Shown: positions 22,140-32,532 of the stretch, piece after piece
How the letters are laid out: each line of letters begins with the position of its first letter
How positions within the stretch are numbered: position 1 is the first letter of the stretch
Assembly (NCBI GenBank): GCA_030704615.1
Contig: CM060731.1
Coordinates: 22,446,001 to 22,506,000, forward strand
Length of the DNA: 60,000 bases
From: Takakia lepidozioides
Taxonomy: Eukaryota; Streptophyta; Takakiopsida; Takakiales; Takakiaceae
Direction of reading: 5' to 3'
Translations under genes and position numbers: made by a program
Notes under the pieces: generated by a model
Told to the model about the DNA's origin: nothing
The model's database searches: none
What the model saw: the letters and a program-made list of their open reading frames with translations, nothing else

Positions 22140-22794
22140 CGCTCTGCATGATGGTAAGGTGTAGGAGGTATATCTATGTCCAGAAACCTGCCACTAACCT
22201 TGTCCCAAGCTACAGTAGCTCGCTCTAACCAACCCTCCTCCTCTTTGCCAAGTAGAGACAAAGCAACACTCTGCTATCTCCCGCTCACTGAACACTAAAG
22301 AAAACAAAGGTAGGGTCTGATAGTCTCTCAACTCGAAAGCTTTGAGACGGTTGCGGGTGTCCTCATTGCGAATGACTGCATCTCCTTCAAACAGAACAAA
22401 CTTGTCCTCGCTAATGACCCCCGCTCGTGGTTGCCTGTGCAGAGCGTGTCCTGCTGCAACGCTGTCTGATTGCACAAACTTGTGTAGCTCCTGCTCCTCT
22501 GCTCCAGTACACCACAGCCTTGTGGCTGAACACCTTGGTCCCCGGGGCTGTCTTTGGCTGTGTTCCAAGCCTAGCTTTCACCCACTTTGGTATTTCACTT
22601 ACAGCTGCAGAACTGCTGGCTCCAACAGAGTTCTGACTGTCCAAAGCGATATTGAGGCCCTCAACGCCAACTACAGCAGTCTGTTGTCTACTGCTAATGC
22701 CTGACTCCCAGTATGCAATCAACTCGTCCAACTGTTCTCCACTCAAATCAGTCTGAGTTCCTTGGGAAACATAAATCCTGTCCCTTGTGTGCAC
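22140..22794 (-). pseudogene. Unrecognised protein fragment upstream of gag in family C copy 1
   Basis: Two overlapping minus-strand frames (22794-22411 and 22568-22194) plus a third short one read as one protein after two small shifts: it begins near MHTRDRIYVSQGTQTD, passes EIPKWVKARLGTQPK, HALHRQPRAGVISEDKFV and CCFVSTWQRGGG, and ends near LERATVAWDKVSGRFLDIDI. I do not recognise a family. It lies in the same direction as the element, between its LTR and gag, so it may be an extra leader-encoded ORF or a captured gene piece. No counterpart was seen in the leader of copy 2. Confidence 0.4.
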
Positions 22795-22799
22795 AGGCT

Positions 22800-23225
22800 A
22801 AGAGAAGAGACCTGCCCTTCAATTACGTCCTCATTTCCCCCAGCCATACAAGGAGTACATCCACAGATTTGTCTCTCATATAGACCAGCACAGGTTCTAG
22901 AAACAGAATTGTGGATCTTTCATGGCACACTCACACTCTAAAAATTCCATAGATTTTTAGCAGAGTCCTAAAAACAAAAACCAGTTCTAGATTGGTAGAT
23001 TTCCCCTTTCTGCAGCTATCCCCTCAAAAACTGGGTCAAACAGAGTCCATTTGACAAAAATATGACCAATTTGGCTTTAAATCATTTAAATTAGATCAAA
23101 ATGTCCTTTTTTATTTTTTATTTTTAAGGTTTTCAAATTTAAAAATTTAAAGTTACACCCAAACTATCTGGTAACTGGTTCCCGGTTCCCTACGTTCTAT
23201 ATGGTTTCCTAGGTTCCCTGGCCAC
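22800..23225. other. AT-rich stretch, no gene seen
   Basis: Low-complexity A/T text (for example AAATTTAAAAATTTAAAG near 23133-23150). No coding signal. Confidence 0.5.
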
Positions 23226-23689
23226 GTGCCCTATAATTCACACCTTGCTCCAGTCTTCTGCATACCGAGAGTGAGAGAGAGAGAGAGGGAGGGAACTGTG
23301 GCACTCAGTAGTGTCTTGTTGTGAAAGAGAGTGGATTCCGTGATTGCTTGCAGGCTTGCGCACCAAGAGAGGGGGAGGAAAGACATGTTTATGGACATGT
23401 TTATGGACGCCATGTACAGGCAAGGGGTCACTCACAGTCTGTTCGAGGCCTTGGTGGCTAACGATAAATCACTGAGGAGGATTACCAGCGGGAAGCACTG
23501 GACTTTGTGCGGGAGCTTGCGGGTCCCCGGCCCATTCCAGTTACGGGGGAGAAAGCCCTGGCTCCTGAATCGCCCGTCTATCCCCAGCGTAGCTCGGCTC
23601 CGCCGTTCCCAAACCCGTCGTCTCCATCCTGCAGCTGAAACTCTAGCACTTTTGTGAATGTGAACTGCTTACTGCAGGGAAGTGGGTGT
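23226..23689 (+). promoter_or_regulatory. Possible promoter and 5' UTR of the cyclase fragment
   Basis: A TATA-like word (CCCTATAATTCACA, 23229-23242) is followed by a GA-rich transcript-like leader (GAGAGAGAGAGAGAGGGAGGG, near 23268-23293). A pyrimidine-poor but AG-ended site (CTTACTGCAG, near 23668-23677) just before the start codon could be a splice acceptor of a leader intron. Inferred only from position and composition. Confidence 0.35.
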
Positions 23690-24601
23690 ATGGGAGCATT
23701 CGAGTCCATGGATGCAACACCGCTTGATCAGGTCATCAACGATGCAATTGACTGGAGTTTCCGTAAGCAGAATCCAGAGGGCTATTGGGCGGGCCAGGTC
23801 AAATCAGGCTGTACAATGGAAGCGGAGTGGATTCTGGCTATGCATGTCCTGGGCGTTACAGATGACCCAAAGAGAGAAAAAGTCGTGCGTTGCATTCGGA
23901 GCCTGCAAAGAACTGACGGATCCTGGGACACTTATCATGAAGCTCCTGCAGGTGACCTTAGCACCACCGTCGAGTGTTATGTGGCCTTAAAAGCGTCGGG
24001 ATCCCAACCCAATGAAGCATCCATGGTAGCGGCTCGAAAATGGATTTCTGAACATGGTGGACTTCCAGCGACCCGCGTGTTCACTAAAATTTGGTTAGCT
24101 CTGGTGGGAGAATGGTCATGGGATGATGTCCCTTGCGTGCCCCCAGCAATTATCTTCCTGCCACAATACTTCCCGTTCAATCTTTACGACTTTAGCTGCT
24201 GGGCAAGGGAAACAGTCGTCCCCCTGACCATCCTTTCTGCTCGGCGCCCAGTACGTCCGCTGCCGCTCGACTTTTGTTGTCATGAGCTCCATGAACCAGA
24301 GGACATGAAACAACGTCAAAGCAAGAAAACTACTCTTTCAAATCTCGCCAGACATGTCTGTGAAAGTTTATTCCTCTACTTCGACAAGTTCCTCATATGG
24401 TATGGTAAGAGCCGTTCCAAGCCTGGCCGTGAGGTGGCCATCGTATGCTGCTTGGCCTGGATCCTCCGGCGACAAGATTCTGACGGCACTTGCTGTGGTG
24501 TACAACCTCCTTGGGTGTACTCGTTGATGGCGTTGAGCTATATATCTCCTGCTTACTGTAGGGAATCAGGCCAGAGTATGTTCGTCGTTCGTTTCTGCTG
24601 A
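23690..24601 (+). pseudogene. Squalene-hopene cyclase-type triterpene synthase, N-terminal fragment
   Basis: The ATG at 23690 opens 303 codons without intron or stop. The protein matches the N-terminal half of bacterial-type squalene cyclases: NPEGYWAGQVKSGCTMEAEW, the QW motif LQRTDGSWDTYHE, IFLPQYFPFNLYDFSCWARE with VVPLTILSARRP, and a second QW-like motif RRQDSDGTCCGVQPPW in which the Trp is Cys. The usual enzyme has about 650-690 residues. Here similarity ends near residue 290, before the catalytic DxDD motif, so no activity is expected. Ferns make hopane-type triterpenes with such enzymes, which supports a fern origin. It sits in the leader of family C copy 1 on the opposite strand. It is either a captured fragment or the first exon of a gene cut by the element. 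Confidence 0.82.
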
Positions 24602-24606
24602 ATTGG

Positions 24607-24884
24607 TCAGAAGACAATTCCAAGCCCGGATCCTAGGGCGCATACAATGCAGCAACCCCAAGAACGGAAAGCGCAAAGTTCTGCTGTTGGCGAGGCTCCA
24701 TAGCAACCATATACACGGAACTCCGTCCTCTGCGCATTGCGAAGGGGATGCCGCTTTTCTGCTCCATAGCCCTGCCCCTTAACCCGCTGCATGACGCTCT
24801 CGCATGATCAAAGCAAATGATTGACAAAGAAGCTGAAGCTAAATTTTGGTCCAAGACCGACCCCGATACAAGAAACAATTGCAA
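24607..24884 (-). CDS. Short unrecognised ORF
   Basis: An 83-codon minus-strand frame with text such as MEQKSGIPFAMRRGRSSVY and QQQNFALSVLGVAALYAP, the latter hydrophobic like one membrane segment. The first ATG-type start is uncertain. I do not recognise it; it may be a piece of a plastid-targeted protein or chance. Confidence 0.2.
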
Positions 24885-25210
24885 CAGCAGGCTCCTCTAT
24901 AAGCTTACTGGTGAAACGATCATCCAGCTTCAAGGATCACGCATAGGTGCCAACTAGCATTTGCTGCTGCATTTTTAAGTATCTCCTTGTGTACTCCAAA
25001 GCCTCTAGTGACTTGATAGCTTCAGCGACTGCAATAACAGTGGCGGCTCCGGCATCGTCATCCTCCAGGCGTTTCAGGCACGCTGAATCTTGTGGTCACA
25101 TTCAATGATATGCTTCTCAAACTAAGCACTACTTATACACAAGTTATCTTGCAAGTGCTAACCCTCAACTCCTACCTTGCACTCACAGGTAAGAGAGCAT
25201 CTCTCTCGAG

Positions 25211-25566
25211 TGATAAACAAGCTAAAAAGAACACACACTCCCAACACAAGAAATATGAAATCCATCGCTATCACTCATTGAAACAGAAGTCGAGCCAGGG
25301 GCACCCCAAGCTATGGGGACTCCACCCCACAACAACTTGTACCCCTACATAAGCACACTCAAACCTAAACACATGCAGGAGCTCAGTCGCGCAGGCTCAA
25401 CTCGAGAGAGATGAGCTACGCGACTGCCGCTCTCGTGAAGATAAGGCCGTTCAGGTGTCAAACTAAACTTGACACCTGATGTAACACTTGACCTAAATCC
25501 AAGTGTTAAATACAAATAACTAGCTTTATTCTAGTTCTTTTCACACTGTGCTTATTTAACTTGACA
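25211..25566 (-). repeat. 5' LTR of family C copy 1 (356 bp)
   Basis: Almost identical to 13568-13923, with one to a few substitutions. On the minus strand it starts TGTCAAGTTA and ends TTTATCA, then continues CTCGAGAGAGATG. Copy 2 at 53761-54087 has the same start, the same TTTATCA end and the same CTCGAGA continuation, which fixes the inner boundary. The usual TGG primer-site start is absent right after the LTR. Confidence 0.82.
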
Positions 25567-26563
25567 AAACTGTTGTAAGTGTTTTTGGATTAAACCATAT
25601 TAAACACACCTGAAAACAGTTGGGTTTCAGTGACATGTGTGACCTCCAACTGCTGATCAAGACAAATGAAGGTTCATGTTGTTTGACCAAGAGCGTGCTT
25701 GCATTGTGATGAGTCTGGTTGTTATATATTGGTTATGTATCCACCTGGGCTAGAAAACACACTGGTAGTGGCTCTAGGTCTTGCTGTGGGCTTCAACTGC
25801 CCAAAATCCAAGACTGGTGTTGGAACCAGTCGAAGTTCCCTGTGGACTACCAAGACATTTGAGGTTGTTGTGTGACGGACAAAGTGGTGGTTAGGCCTAA
25901 TTGAGTTTTCCAGATGAAACTAATAAGCCCTCCTCTGTGCCAGATCTGTGGTGGACATAGCTGGCTCGTGCGAGCCCAACGGGCAGTTATATCGTCGTTA
26001 TGTACATTTCCTCTCTTCATGGGCATCCTCCAGCCACTGATGTGCCACCTATGAGATATGAGTGGTTAGCAGCCTGTTTGGCAGTCAATTGCCGATTTAG
26101 GGCACTGATTATCCCAACACCTATGAAAGCGGTGGGGTCTTGCATGGGCTTCGTATCTTAGCAGGAATGCGGTGGACAGCAACAGTTTCTGGTCATGTTG
26201 ACCTTGCAGATGCTGGACTGGATTGACGGCTTTGGGTATAGCAAGCTGGCAAGCTGATGAGTATCTGATGCGGCAGTGCAGTGAGCCTTTCGTTCTGGGA
26301 AGTTCAATCTTTCAGGTGCCCTAATGCAGAGAGGGCCTTGCCAGGTTACCGGCAGGGGCAGTAGGGGAACAATCCATGGCACTTTAGTGAAGAAGCCTAT
26401 AATATATGCGGTACATCAGTCCACAGTCACAGAAGCATGTGGTCGAATGTGTTGGCAGTCTCGGCCGCGAAATACGTGCAGGCATAATAGTGCTGGAGGA
26501 TTCCAGTCTGGCAGAGGTTCCAGGAGTATCATTCACATCAAGGAACAAGACCTTATAAAGCTC
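25567..26563. other. Intergenic stretch, no gene seen
   Basis: No recognisable protein on either strand. It probably includes the promoter and 5' UTR of the metallophosphatase that follows; no clear TATA box was seen close to 26564. Confidence 0.4.
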
Positions 26564-27682
26564 ATGGGGTCTGTACGGGAGCATGCTAGACTTCAGGTAG
26601 CCAAAGGTGCGGTTGGAGCAGCTCAAGAGGTAGGTGTGGAGGTTGCAGATGTTGCTAAGATAAAGGTGGCAGAAAAAGAGAGGTTGATAGCCACATCAGA
26701 GGGAGCGGATCTGCAAGTGGGACTAGCTGCAAGCACTTTGGGAGGCGCACAGGGGAGTCATCAGCCACTCTTTTCGTTTGGAGTGATTACAGACGTGCAA
26801 TATGCTGATATTGACAACAGGTGTTCCTTTCAGGGCGTTCCTCGGTACTATCGGCATAGCCTTGAATCCCTCCACAGGTCTGTGGATGCTTGGAATCATA
26901 AGGGCTGCCTTTCTTTTGCCATTCATTTTGGGGACATTGTTGACGGTTACTGCCCCAGGGAGAACTCCCGGGTAGCATTTAACAGGGTATTGAGTGAGTT
27001 CAATGGCTTTCAGGGGGGTCCTATCTATCACATGCTAGGGAATCACTGTCTATATAACCTGCCACGTGCTGAACTGAACCATTTGCTAGGTATTCCGCCT
27101 TCTTTGGATGGTCACTCCTACTACTCTTTCTGTCCCTACCCTGGGTTTCGATTTGTTGTCTTGGATGGCTATGATGTGAGTGCCCTGGGGCCTGCGGGAC
27201 ACCTGCACACTGAAGCCGGCGTCAGATTACTTGAAACCAAGAACCCAAATGTTGAGAAGAATAGCCCAGAGGGGCTTGATGGAGTTGAGAAAAGGTTTGT
27301 GATGTTCAATGGGGGCATTGGACAGGAGCAGTTAGCCTGGTTTGACAAGATGCTTGAGGAAGCCACTGATTGCCAAGAGAAAGTTTTTGTTTGTTGCCAT
27401 TTGCCACTGAATGCTGAGGCAGCGTCCCCTTCAACACTACTCTGGAACTTTGACGAGGTGATGGAGACAGTCCACAAGCATAAGTGTGTTATTGCCTGCT
27501 TGTCAGGTCATGCTCATAAGGGTGGGCATGCTGTGGACTCACATGGTGTTCACCATAGAGTGCTAGAAGCTGTGCTGGAGTGCCCACCAGGCACTGATGC
27601 ATATGGGCACATAGATGTGTTCCCTGATCATCTCTTGCTTGTTGGAACTGGCCGGATGGCATCTACAGTAATGCATTTTTAG
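26564..27682 (+). CDS. Metallophosphatase, Mn-dependent ADP-ribose/CDP-alcohol diphosphatase type
   Basis: A single uninterrupted frame of 372 residues from the ATG at 26564 (MGSVREHARLQVAKG); the frame is open further upstream from 26324 but that part looks non-coding. Calcineurin-like phosphoesterase motifs are all present: FGVITDVQYAD (metal-binding Asp), HFGDIVDG, MLGNHCLYNL, CCHLPLN and CLSGHAHKGGH. This pattern, with VQYAD after the first Asp and the late GHAHKGG, is that of the ADPRibase-Mn family, which hydrolyses ADP-ribose, CDP-choline and similar diphosphates in the cytosol. No intron and no damage are seen. The N-terminal ~75 residues before the first motif are longer than usual and of unclear role. 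It appears to be the only host gene here in one intact exon. Confidence 0.88.
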   Translation: MGSVREHARLQVAKGAVGAAQEVGVEVADVAKIKVAEKERLIATSEGADLQVGLAASTLGGAQGSHQPLFSFGVITDVQYADIDNRCSFQGVPRYYRHSLESLHRSVDAWNHKGCLSFAIHFGDIVDGYCPRENSRVAFNRVLSEFNGFQGGPIYHMLGNHCLYNLPRAELNHLLGIPPSLDGHSYYSFCPYPGFRFVVLDGYDVSALGPAGHLHTEAGVRLLETKNPNVEKNSPEGLDGVEKRFVMFNGGIGQEQLAWFDKMLEEATDCQEKVFVCCHLPLNAEAASPSTLLWNFDEVMETVHKHKCVIACLSGHAHKGGHAVDSHGVHHRVLEAVLECPPGTDAYGHIDVFPDHLLLVGTGRMASTVMHF

Positions 27683-28357
27683 TCAATCATCCAGTGTAAG
27701 AGGGTCGCAGATTATTCTTAATTCTGGACTTTCTGGTCTGGTCTAGTGTTGTTCCAGTAGCACATTGTTCGCGTACCAGCCGTGCCAAAATTCCTATTGT
27801 ATTTTCTTCACATACAGTCCATGAATCAGCAAGTAGCCCAGGACCCTAGGCCTTAAACCCTGGCCATGGAATCTTCACCCCATGCCATTGAATCTTTTAA
27901 GAATGTATCTCGGGATACTGAAATCTGGGGTATTGGGGTATTGGGGCCTTGGGTTATCTGAGAAGCCTAGCAGTTTTTGGTATTCTGGACTTGGTCGATG
28001 GCCTAGATCCCAAAGCTTGGTCTTGGGGCAGCCAGAGCCCAAAACTGCCATTTTTATGGCGTCCTAAGACAGTCAAGGTCAGTGAGGCGTTTTCATAGCA
28101 TCCTACAACAGTATCTTTGCTATTCATTACTTGGTTAGGCAGGAAACAGCCAAAAAGTGACAAGCAGGATATGTCATCCAATGCGGAGCATAGCTGCATA
28201 TTTTACGTATTCCCAGAATAATCAAACGCGAGAGTATGTGAGAGAGAGGGAGAGAGAGCGTGTGCGATCCAAAGTGTGTGCAAGAAAGTGTGCTTTTGGA
28301 GTCCGTGCTTCTCGCAGTATGCTTGTTCGAGATCATTGACATGAGTGGGGTGCGAAT
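27683..28357. other. Intergenic stretch, no gene seen
   Basis: Probable 3' UTR of the metallophosphatase, then non-coding DNA with a (GA)n-like tract near 28231-28260. No reading frame with recognisable content. Confidence 0.4.
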
Positions 28358-28665
28358 TGGGTTCTTTCAAACCATTCTACCCGACAGTGAACACCAACAA
28401 GTAGCTGTTGTTAAATTTTAAAATCAGCCACTGATGGCTCAGCAGTCAGGTCTTTAATAAATCTCATGTCTTTGAAAAAATCCTGTTGCCTTGTGAGCAC
28501 GGTCTGTTGGTGGGGACCGGTTGCAGTGGGCCCAAGCATCGTTGCCCCATCGTTCATCTCTTCCAAATTGAGCGTCTGATTTTGAAATTTAACGACAACC
28601 ACTTGTTGGTGTTCACTGTCGGGAAGAATGGATTGAAGAGATCAAAAACCTGACTGCTGAGCAGT
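28358..28665. repeat. Imperfect inverted repeat, MITE- or hairpin-like (~300 bp)
   Basis: The left arm reads CCATTCTACCCGACAGTGAA onwards (28371 on) to AAATTTTAAAATCAG near 28426. The right arm is its complement from CTGATTTTGAAATTTAACG (28576) to CTGTCGGGAAGAATGG near 28631. A second pair, CTCAGCAGTCAGGT (near 28438) and ACCTGACTGCTGAG (near 28648), is also inverted. The RNA could fold into a long hairpin. No clear target duplication was identified. Confidence 0.65.
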
Positions 28666-30122
28666 GGAGGCATGGTAAGTCAATCAAAGCCATGGAACAA
28701 TGAGACTCAGGGAAGTTTTGAAGACCACGAGAGCAATCGTCGCTCAGATCGTGGGCAAACGCTTCAGGTACTCAATTCCCAGTACAAGCTGGAAAGGAGT
28801 CACGTAGAAAATCTAGGCAAATGAGGAGTTGAAGGCTATGGTGGATGCTGTGTACTCAATGACAGACCAGATGTGGGAGATTATCGCCATGGACAGGCAT
28901 GATACAATGAGTTCAGCACCGGAGTGCATACGAGAGGAACTCCGACTTACTTAAAGAGGCCTAGGCCTACGAGGGTCAAGAAGAGCCAGCATGGCTACAA
29001 CTCCTAGAATTTGTTAAAGTAGCTAAACCTTTCGGTAAGGGAAACACTGCACTGGCAACCTATCCTGTTATTTAAGGGGGGTTGTGTAGATAGGACTCAT
29101 TCACCACAATTCCAGCTTCAATATGTCCTCGTCAACTTTTGCACTTATGATGCTACCCTTTCCACATGTCTAGCCATTGCATAAATTTTGAGAACTCAAA
29201 TGAGATGTGAACGTGTTGGTGTTATTGATGGCTCATGCATCTTGAAAGCCTCCTTACTGCAGCTATGCTTTGCATATGCTGGTATCATTAGAATCCAATA
29301 TTGTGGTAAAATTTGCTCCTACGCCAGGCATATGCACTGATATGGGTGTGAAATAATACATGCTTGGCAAGATCCACTTATAACTATGTGGGTGTACACT
29401 TATTGTTACCTCTGCAGGTTCTGTATAGGTATTGGAGTATGGTCAATGCCCTTGTTGGTTCAAAGTTGCAGCATCCTTTGAGTTGTCCTACCTTACATGG
29501 TCCTGCATCCAAGAATTCTAAGAACACGAGAATGATGCCTTGCCTCAGTAGAGGGAGTACAACTTTGGCCTTGGAGTACACTCCCATAAGTCACTCTAAC
29601 TTAGTTTATTTCTTTGTGGCTGTATTGATTTTCATTTATTTATTTTCCCCTAAGGGTTCTACCAACAACCATTCCAAAGGACCTTAGTGATGTTGCATCT
29701 GAAGCATGGCGATACTCGATGTATATTTGAAAAAATCTTCAACTACAGCTTCATGTGCTACATCGTTGTCTTGTTCTCTTGACTTTCTAAAATGACATGC
29801 ATGATGGAGACTCTGTTGCTTCAACGTGGGGGTGAAAAGTTCATATACTTTTTGTTATTAAAGTAAGCAGATCGGCTGCTCAGCGCCTTCCTCCCTGGTC
29901 GTTTTCAGAGACCACTCTACAATCTCCAGACTGCAAACATAAGCTGGGTTAGCATCTGTGTAAGTCTGGACATGTTCGTTGTTCCTCATCGTGTAGAGCC
30001 CAATGGAGCCCACAACAACTTGCATGAATGTTGTTACTAGCACCCCTCAGTAAAGGATCTTGTCAAAATGTTGATGCTGTCGGATTTTCGAGCACAAACC
30101 TCTACCTTGGAGCACGTAGCAG
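28666..30122. other. No gene recognised; upstream of the OSB-like exons
   Basis: If the OSB-like exons belong to a complete gene, its targeting peptide and OB-fold exons should lie here, but I could not recognise them. A 48-bp segment near 29988-30035 recurs in opposite orientation near 52240-52288. Confidence 0.4.
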
Positions 30123-30710
30123 AGCTGGCATGAGTTTTTTAAAGATCCTTCACGACGGTGGGACAACCACAATCGCAAGGTGTGGCTTTTTCTTAATGTA
30201 CGAGTGAAGAAGTTTGTCCATCCTGCAAATGTGGGCTCTTGGCTCCTGTTAGTACCATGATTTGGTATTCTTCCTGATGTTTACAAGGTTCTTGGGAGAG
30301 TCAGCTTGGTCATAGCAAGCCGTGTTTCAATCTCTGCCTGCTCAGCTGCACCGTGGTGGTTCTCACAGACCAATCTGACATTACCTGACTACAGACACAG
30401 AGAGAAGCAGATGCAATTCAGAATTGGAACTACTGTAATAAGTAGGGTTGGGGTGTTTGCTGGAAGAACTTCACGCCGTCAGTGTCAGCTGCTAGCAGCA
30501 AGGCTGAGGATGTATTCGTGATTTGTACACAGGCAGGGATAGCTGAAGGACCAGGGATAGAGGTCCAGATTCATCCAAGAGGGCCGGATTTCAAACACAA
30601 GATTACTTCTGATTCCCTGTGGATCAATAGCTACAAGAAATCTGCGTGGGTAGATGGTCAACTAGAAACAGCAGCGGCAGCAGCACAATTGATAGAACAA
30701 GGCACTTCTA
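30123..30710 (+). CDS. OSB-like PDF-motif module 1 (two exons)
   Basis: The first half-exon (30123-30179) reads SWHEFFKDPSRRWDNHNRK and ends at a GT donor. The second half (from 30569 after a CAG acceptor) reads IHPRGPDFKHKITSDSLWIN and continues through AWVDGQLETAAAAAQ to about 30710. Joined, they give the W.....DPS.WWDNR..K...PDFKHK..... LW pattern of the PDF motif of organellar single-stranded DNA-binding proteins, which act in mitochondria and plastids. This module is the most diverged first half. Confidence 0.7.
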
Positions 30711-30880
30711 AATGAAGGCACCTTCTTCAACACCTTTCAGCCTGTTTTTCCTTATCAGAGTCGTCCCTAAATTTTCATGTTGAATTCTGCAAGATAGCTC
30801 ATTGGTGGATCTATGGTGGTTTTGGAGTGATTTTGACATGTTACTGCCAATGTGGCAACAGGAAAGTATCGAAAAACAGA

Positions 30881-31258
30881 TAACAGAGAAGAGGAGAAGC
30901 TCTGGAATGAATACGTTTCCGATCCCAGTCAATGGTGGAACAATAGGGGCAAAAAGGTGAATGCCTGTTGGAAGCAGACGCAAGTCAGCATAGGAAGTAG
31001 TGTGATAAGTAGGGTTGGGGTGTTTGCTGGAACAATTCTAGGCTGTCATTGTCAGCTGCTAGCAGCAAGGCAAGGATGTATGCATGATTTGTGCAGAGGC
31101 ATGAATAGCTGAAGGAGCAGGGATAGACCGTGGGTCCAGATTCATCCAAGAGGGCCGGACTTCAAGCTCCAGCTTACCTATGATTCCCTGTGGAAGGATA
31201 ACTACAAGAAACCTACATGGGTAGATGGTCAACTGGAAGCCGCAGCAGCAGCGGCTTG
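30881..31258 (+). pseudogene. OSB-like PDF-motif module 2, damaged
   Basis: First half (to 30956): EEEKLWNEYVSDPSQWWNN, then donor AAG|GTGAAT. Second half from 31140: IHPRGPDFKLQLTYDSLW, where the usual FKHK is changed, and a TGA follows the alanine run at 31258 because a few bases are missing. A splice that skips this module would restore the frame. Confidence 0.6.
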
Positions 31259-31445
31259 ATAAAATCAGGCACTGCTAATCAAGGCACCTTCTAACACATT
31301 TCACCCTGTTTTTCCCTCTTATCAGAATCGGCCCTAAATTTCCATGTTGAATTCTGCAAGTTAGCTGGTTGAGTGAACCTTTGATAGTTTGGAGTGACTT
31401 TGACTGATACTGCCAATGTGACAACAGGAAAGTATCCAGAAACAG

Positions 31446-31855
31446 GTAACAGAGACGAGGAGAAGCTGTGGAATGAATACTTTTCTGACCCCAGTCAATG
31501 GTGGGACAATCGAGGCAAAAAGGTGAATGCCTGTTGGATTACAGAGAGTAGCGGATGCAATTGAGCATAGGAACTAGTGTGATAAGTTGAGTTGGGTGTT
31601 TCCTAGAACAAATATAGGCTGTCATTGTCAGCTGCTAGCAGCAAGGCAAGGATGTATGCATGATTCTTGCTGAGGCATGGATAGCTGAAGGAGCAGGGAT
31701 AGACTGTGGGTCCAGATTCATCCAAGAGGGCCAGATTTCAAGCACAAGATTACCTATGATTCCCTGTGGATCAATAGCTACAAGAAACCTGCATGGGTAG
31801 ATGGTCAACTGGAAGCTGCAGCAGCAGCAGCACAATTGATAAAATCAGGCACTGC
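31446..31855 (+). CDS. OSB-like PDF-motif module 3 (two exons)
   Basis: First half ending at 31522: DEEKLWNEYFSDPSQWWDNR, donor AAG|GTGAAT. Second half from 31716: IHPRGPDFKHKITYDSLWIN, then KKPAWVDGQLEAAAAAAQ. Both halves keep the consensus residues and are joined in phase 0 across a ~190-bp intron that is itself conserved between modules. Confidence 0.7.
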
Positions 31856-32522
31856 TAATCAAGGCACCTTCTTCAACACATTTCACCCTGTTTTTCCCTC
31901 CTATCAGAATCGGCCCTAAATTTCCATGTTGAATTCTGCACCCAACAGGTTGCTGAAGCCAGGCATCATCTCAAGCTTGAGAGGTGTATGCAAATCAAGT
32001 GGGGATTTATACTCACGGTCTCTGGTTTTCACAGCTGTATCAGGGGGGCTGGACATAGGATCCCAAAATTCTCAGAATCTGGGGCAAACTCCTGAATAAG
32101 AGGGACACTGTATAACAATTCAAGGCATGTGAGCGAAGGAATTATTTTGCTTACAAGTGATATCTGGTAGGTGGATGCCACTGTTCTTTGCAGGGATTTA
32201 GTTGAATAGTGTTACCTCTCACAGTCCACTGCGTGCCTAATAATGACAATGCCTTACATGGAGGATGTTGAAAGTGATCATGTCACTAGGTTTTCTTAAG
32301 CTGCCACCCAACTTGATAGGGGTCAGGGAGGCAGAAGAAAGATAAGTTATGATATAAGTAAACCATGTTCTGTTGTCTTGCAAAATTCTTGAGTTCAAGG
32401 TTGTGATGGGAGGATTTTCACAGATCATGTGATGAAACTACTTTCATAAACGGGTGTGAATCTAGTTTGGAGTGACTTTGACATGATACTGCCAATGTGA
32501 CAACAGGAAAGTATCCAAAAAC

Positions 32523-32532
32523 AGGTAACAGA
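32523..32532. repeat. LINE target-site duplication, left copy
   Basis: AGGTAACAGA, repeated at 36305-36314 on the other side of the LINE. The uninterrupted sequence AGGTAACAGAGATGAGG exists in the neighbouring module at 36876 on. Confidence 0.88.

Larger units (their letters stand above)
13485..25566 (-). mobile_element. Ty3/Gypsy element family C, copy 1, with methyltransferase and PHD finger
   Basis: On the minus strand the order is 5' LTR (25566-25211), long leader, gag, protease, C5-MTase-like region, RT/RNase H, integrase with PHD finger, 3' LTR (13923-13568 or to 13485). The two LTRs share the same 356 bp almost base for base. Gag and protease match the plus-strand copy at 57188-59848, and the relation LTR-leader-gag is the same in both (3.1-3.6 kb). 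The sequence AAAC flanks both outer ends (13480-13483 and 25567-25570), a possible short target duplication. Core coding boundaries (14258-21579) are firm. Whether the whole leader (21600-25210) belongs to the element is inferred from the LTR pair. Confidence 0.75.
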
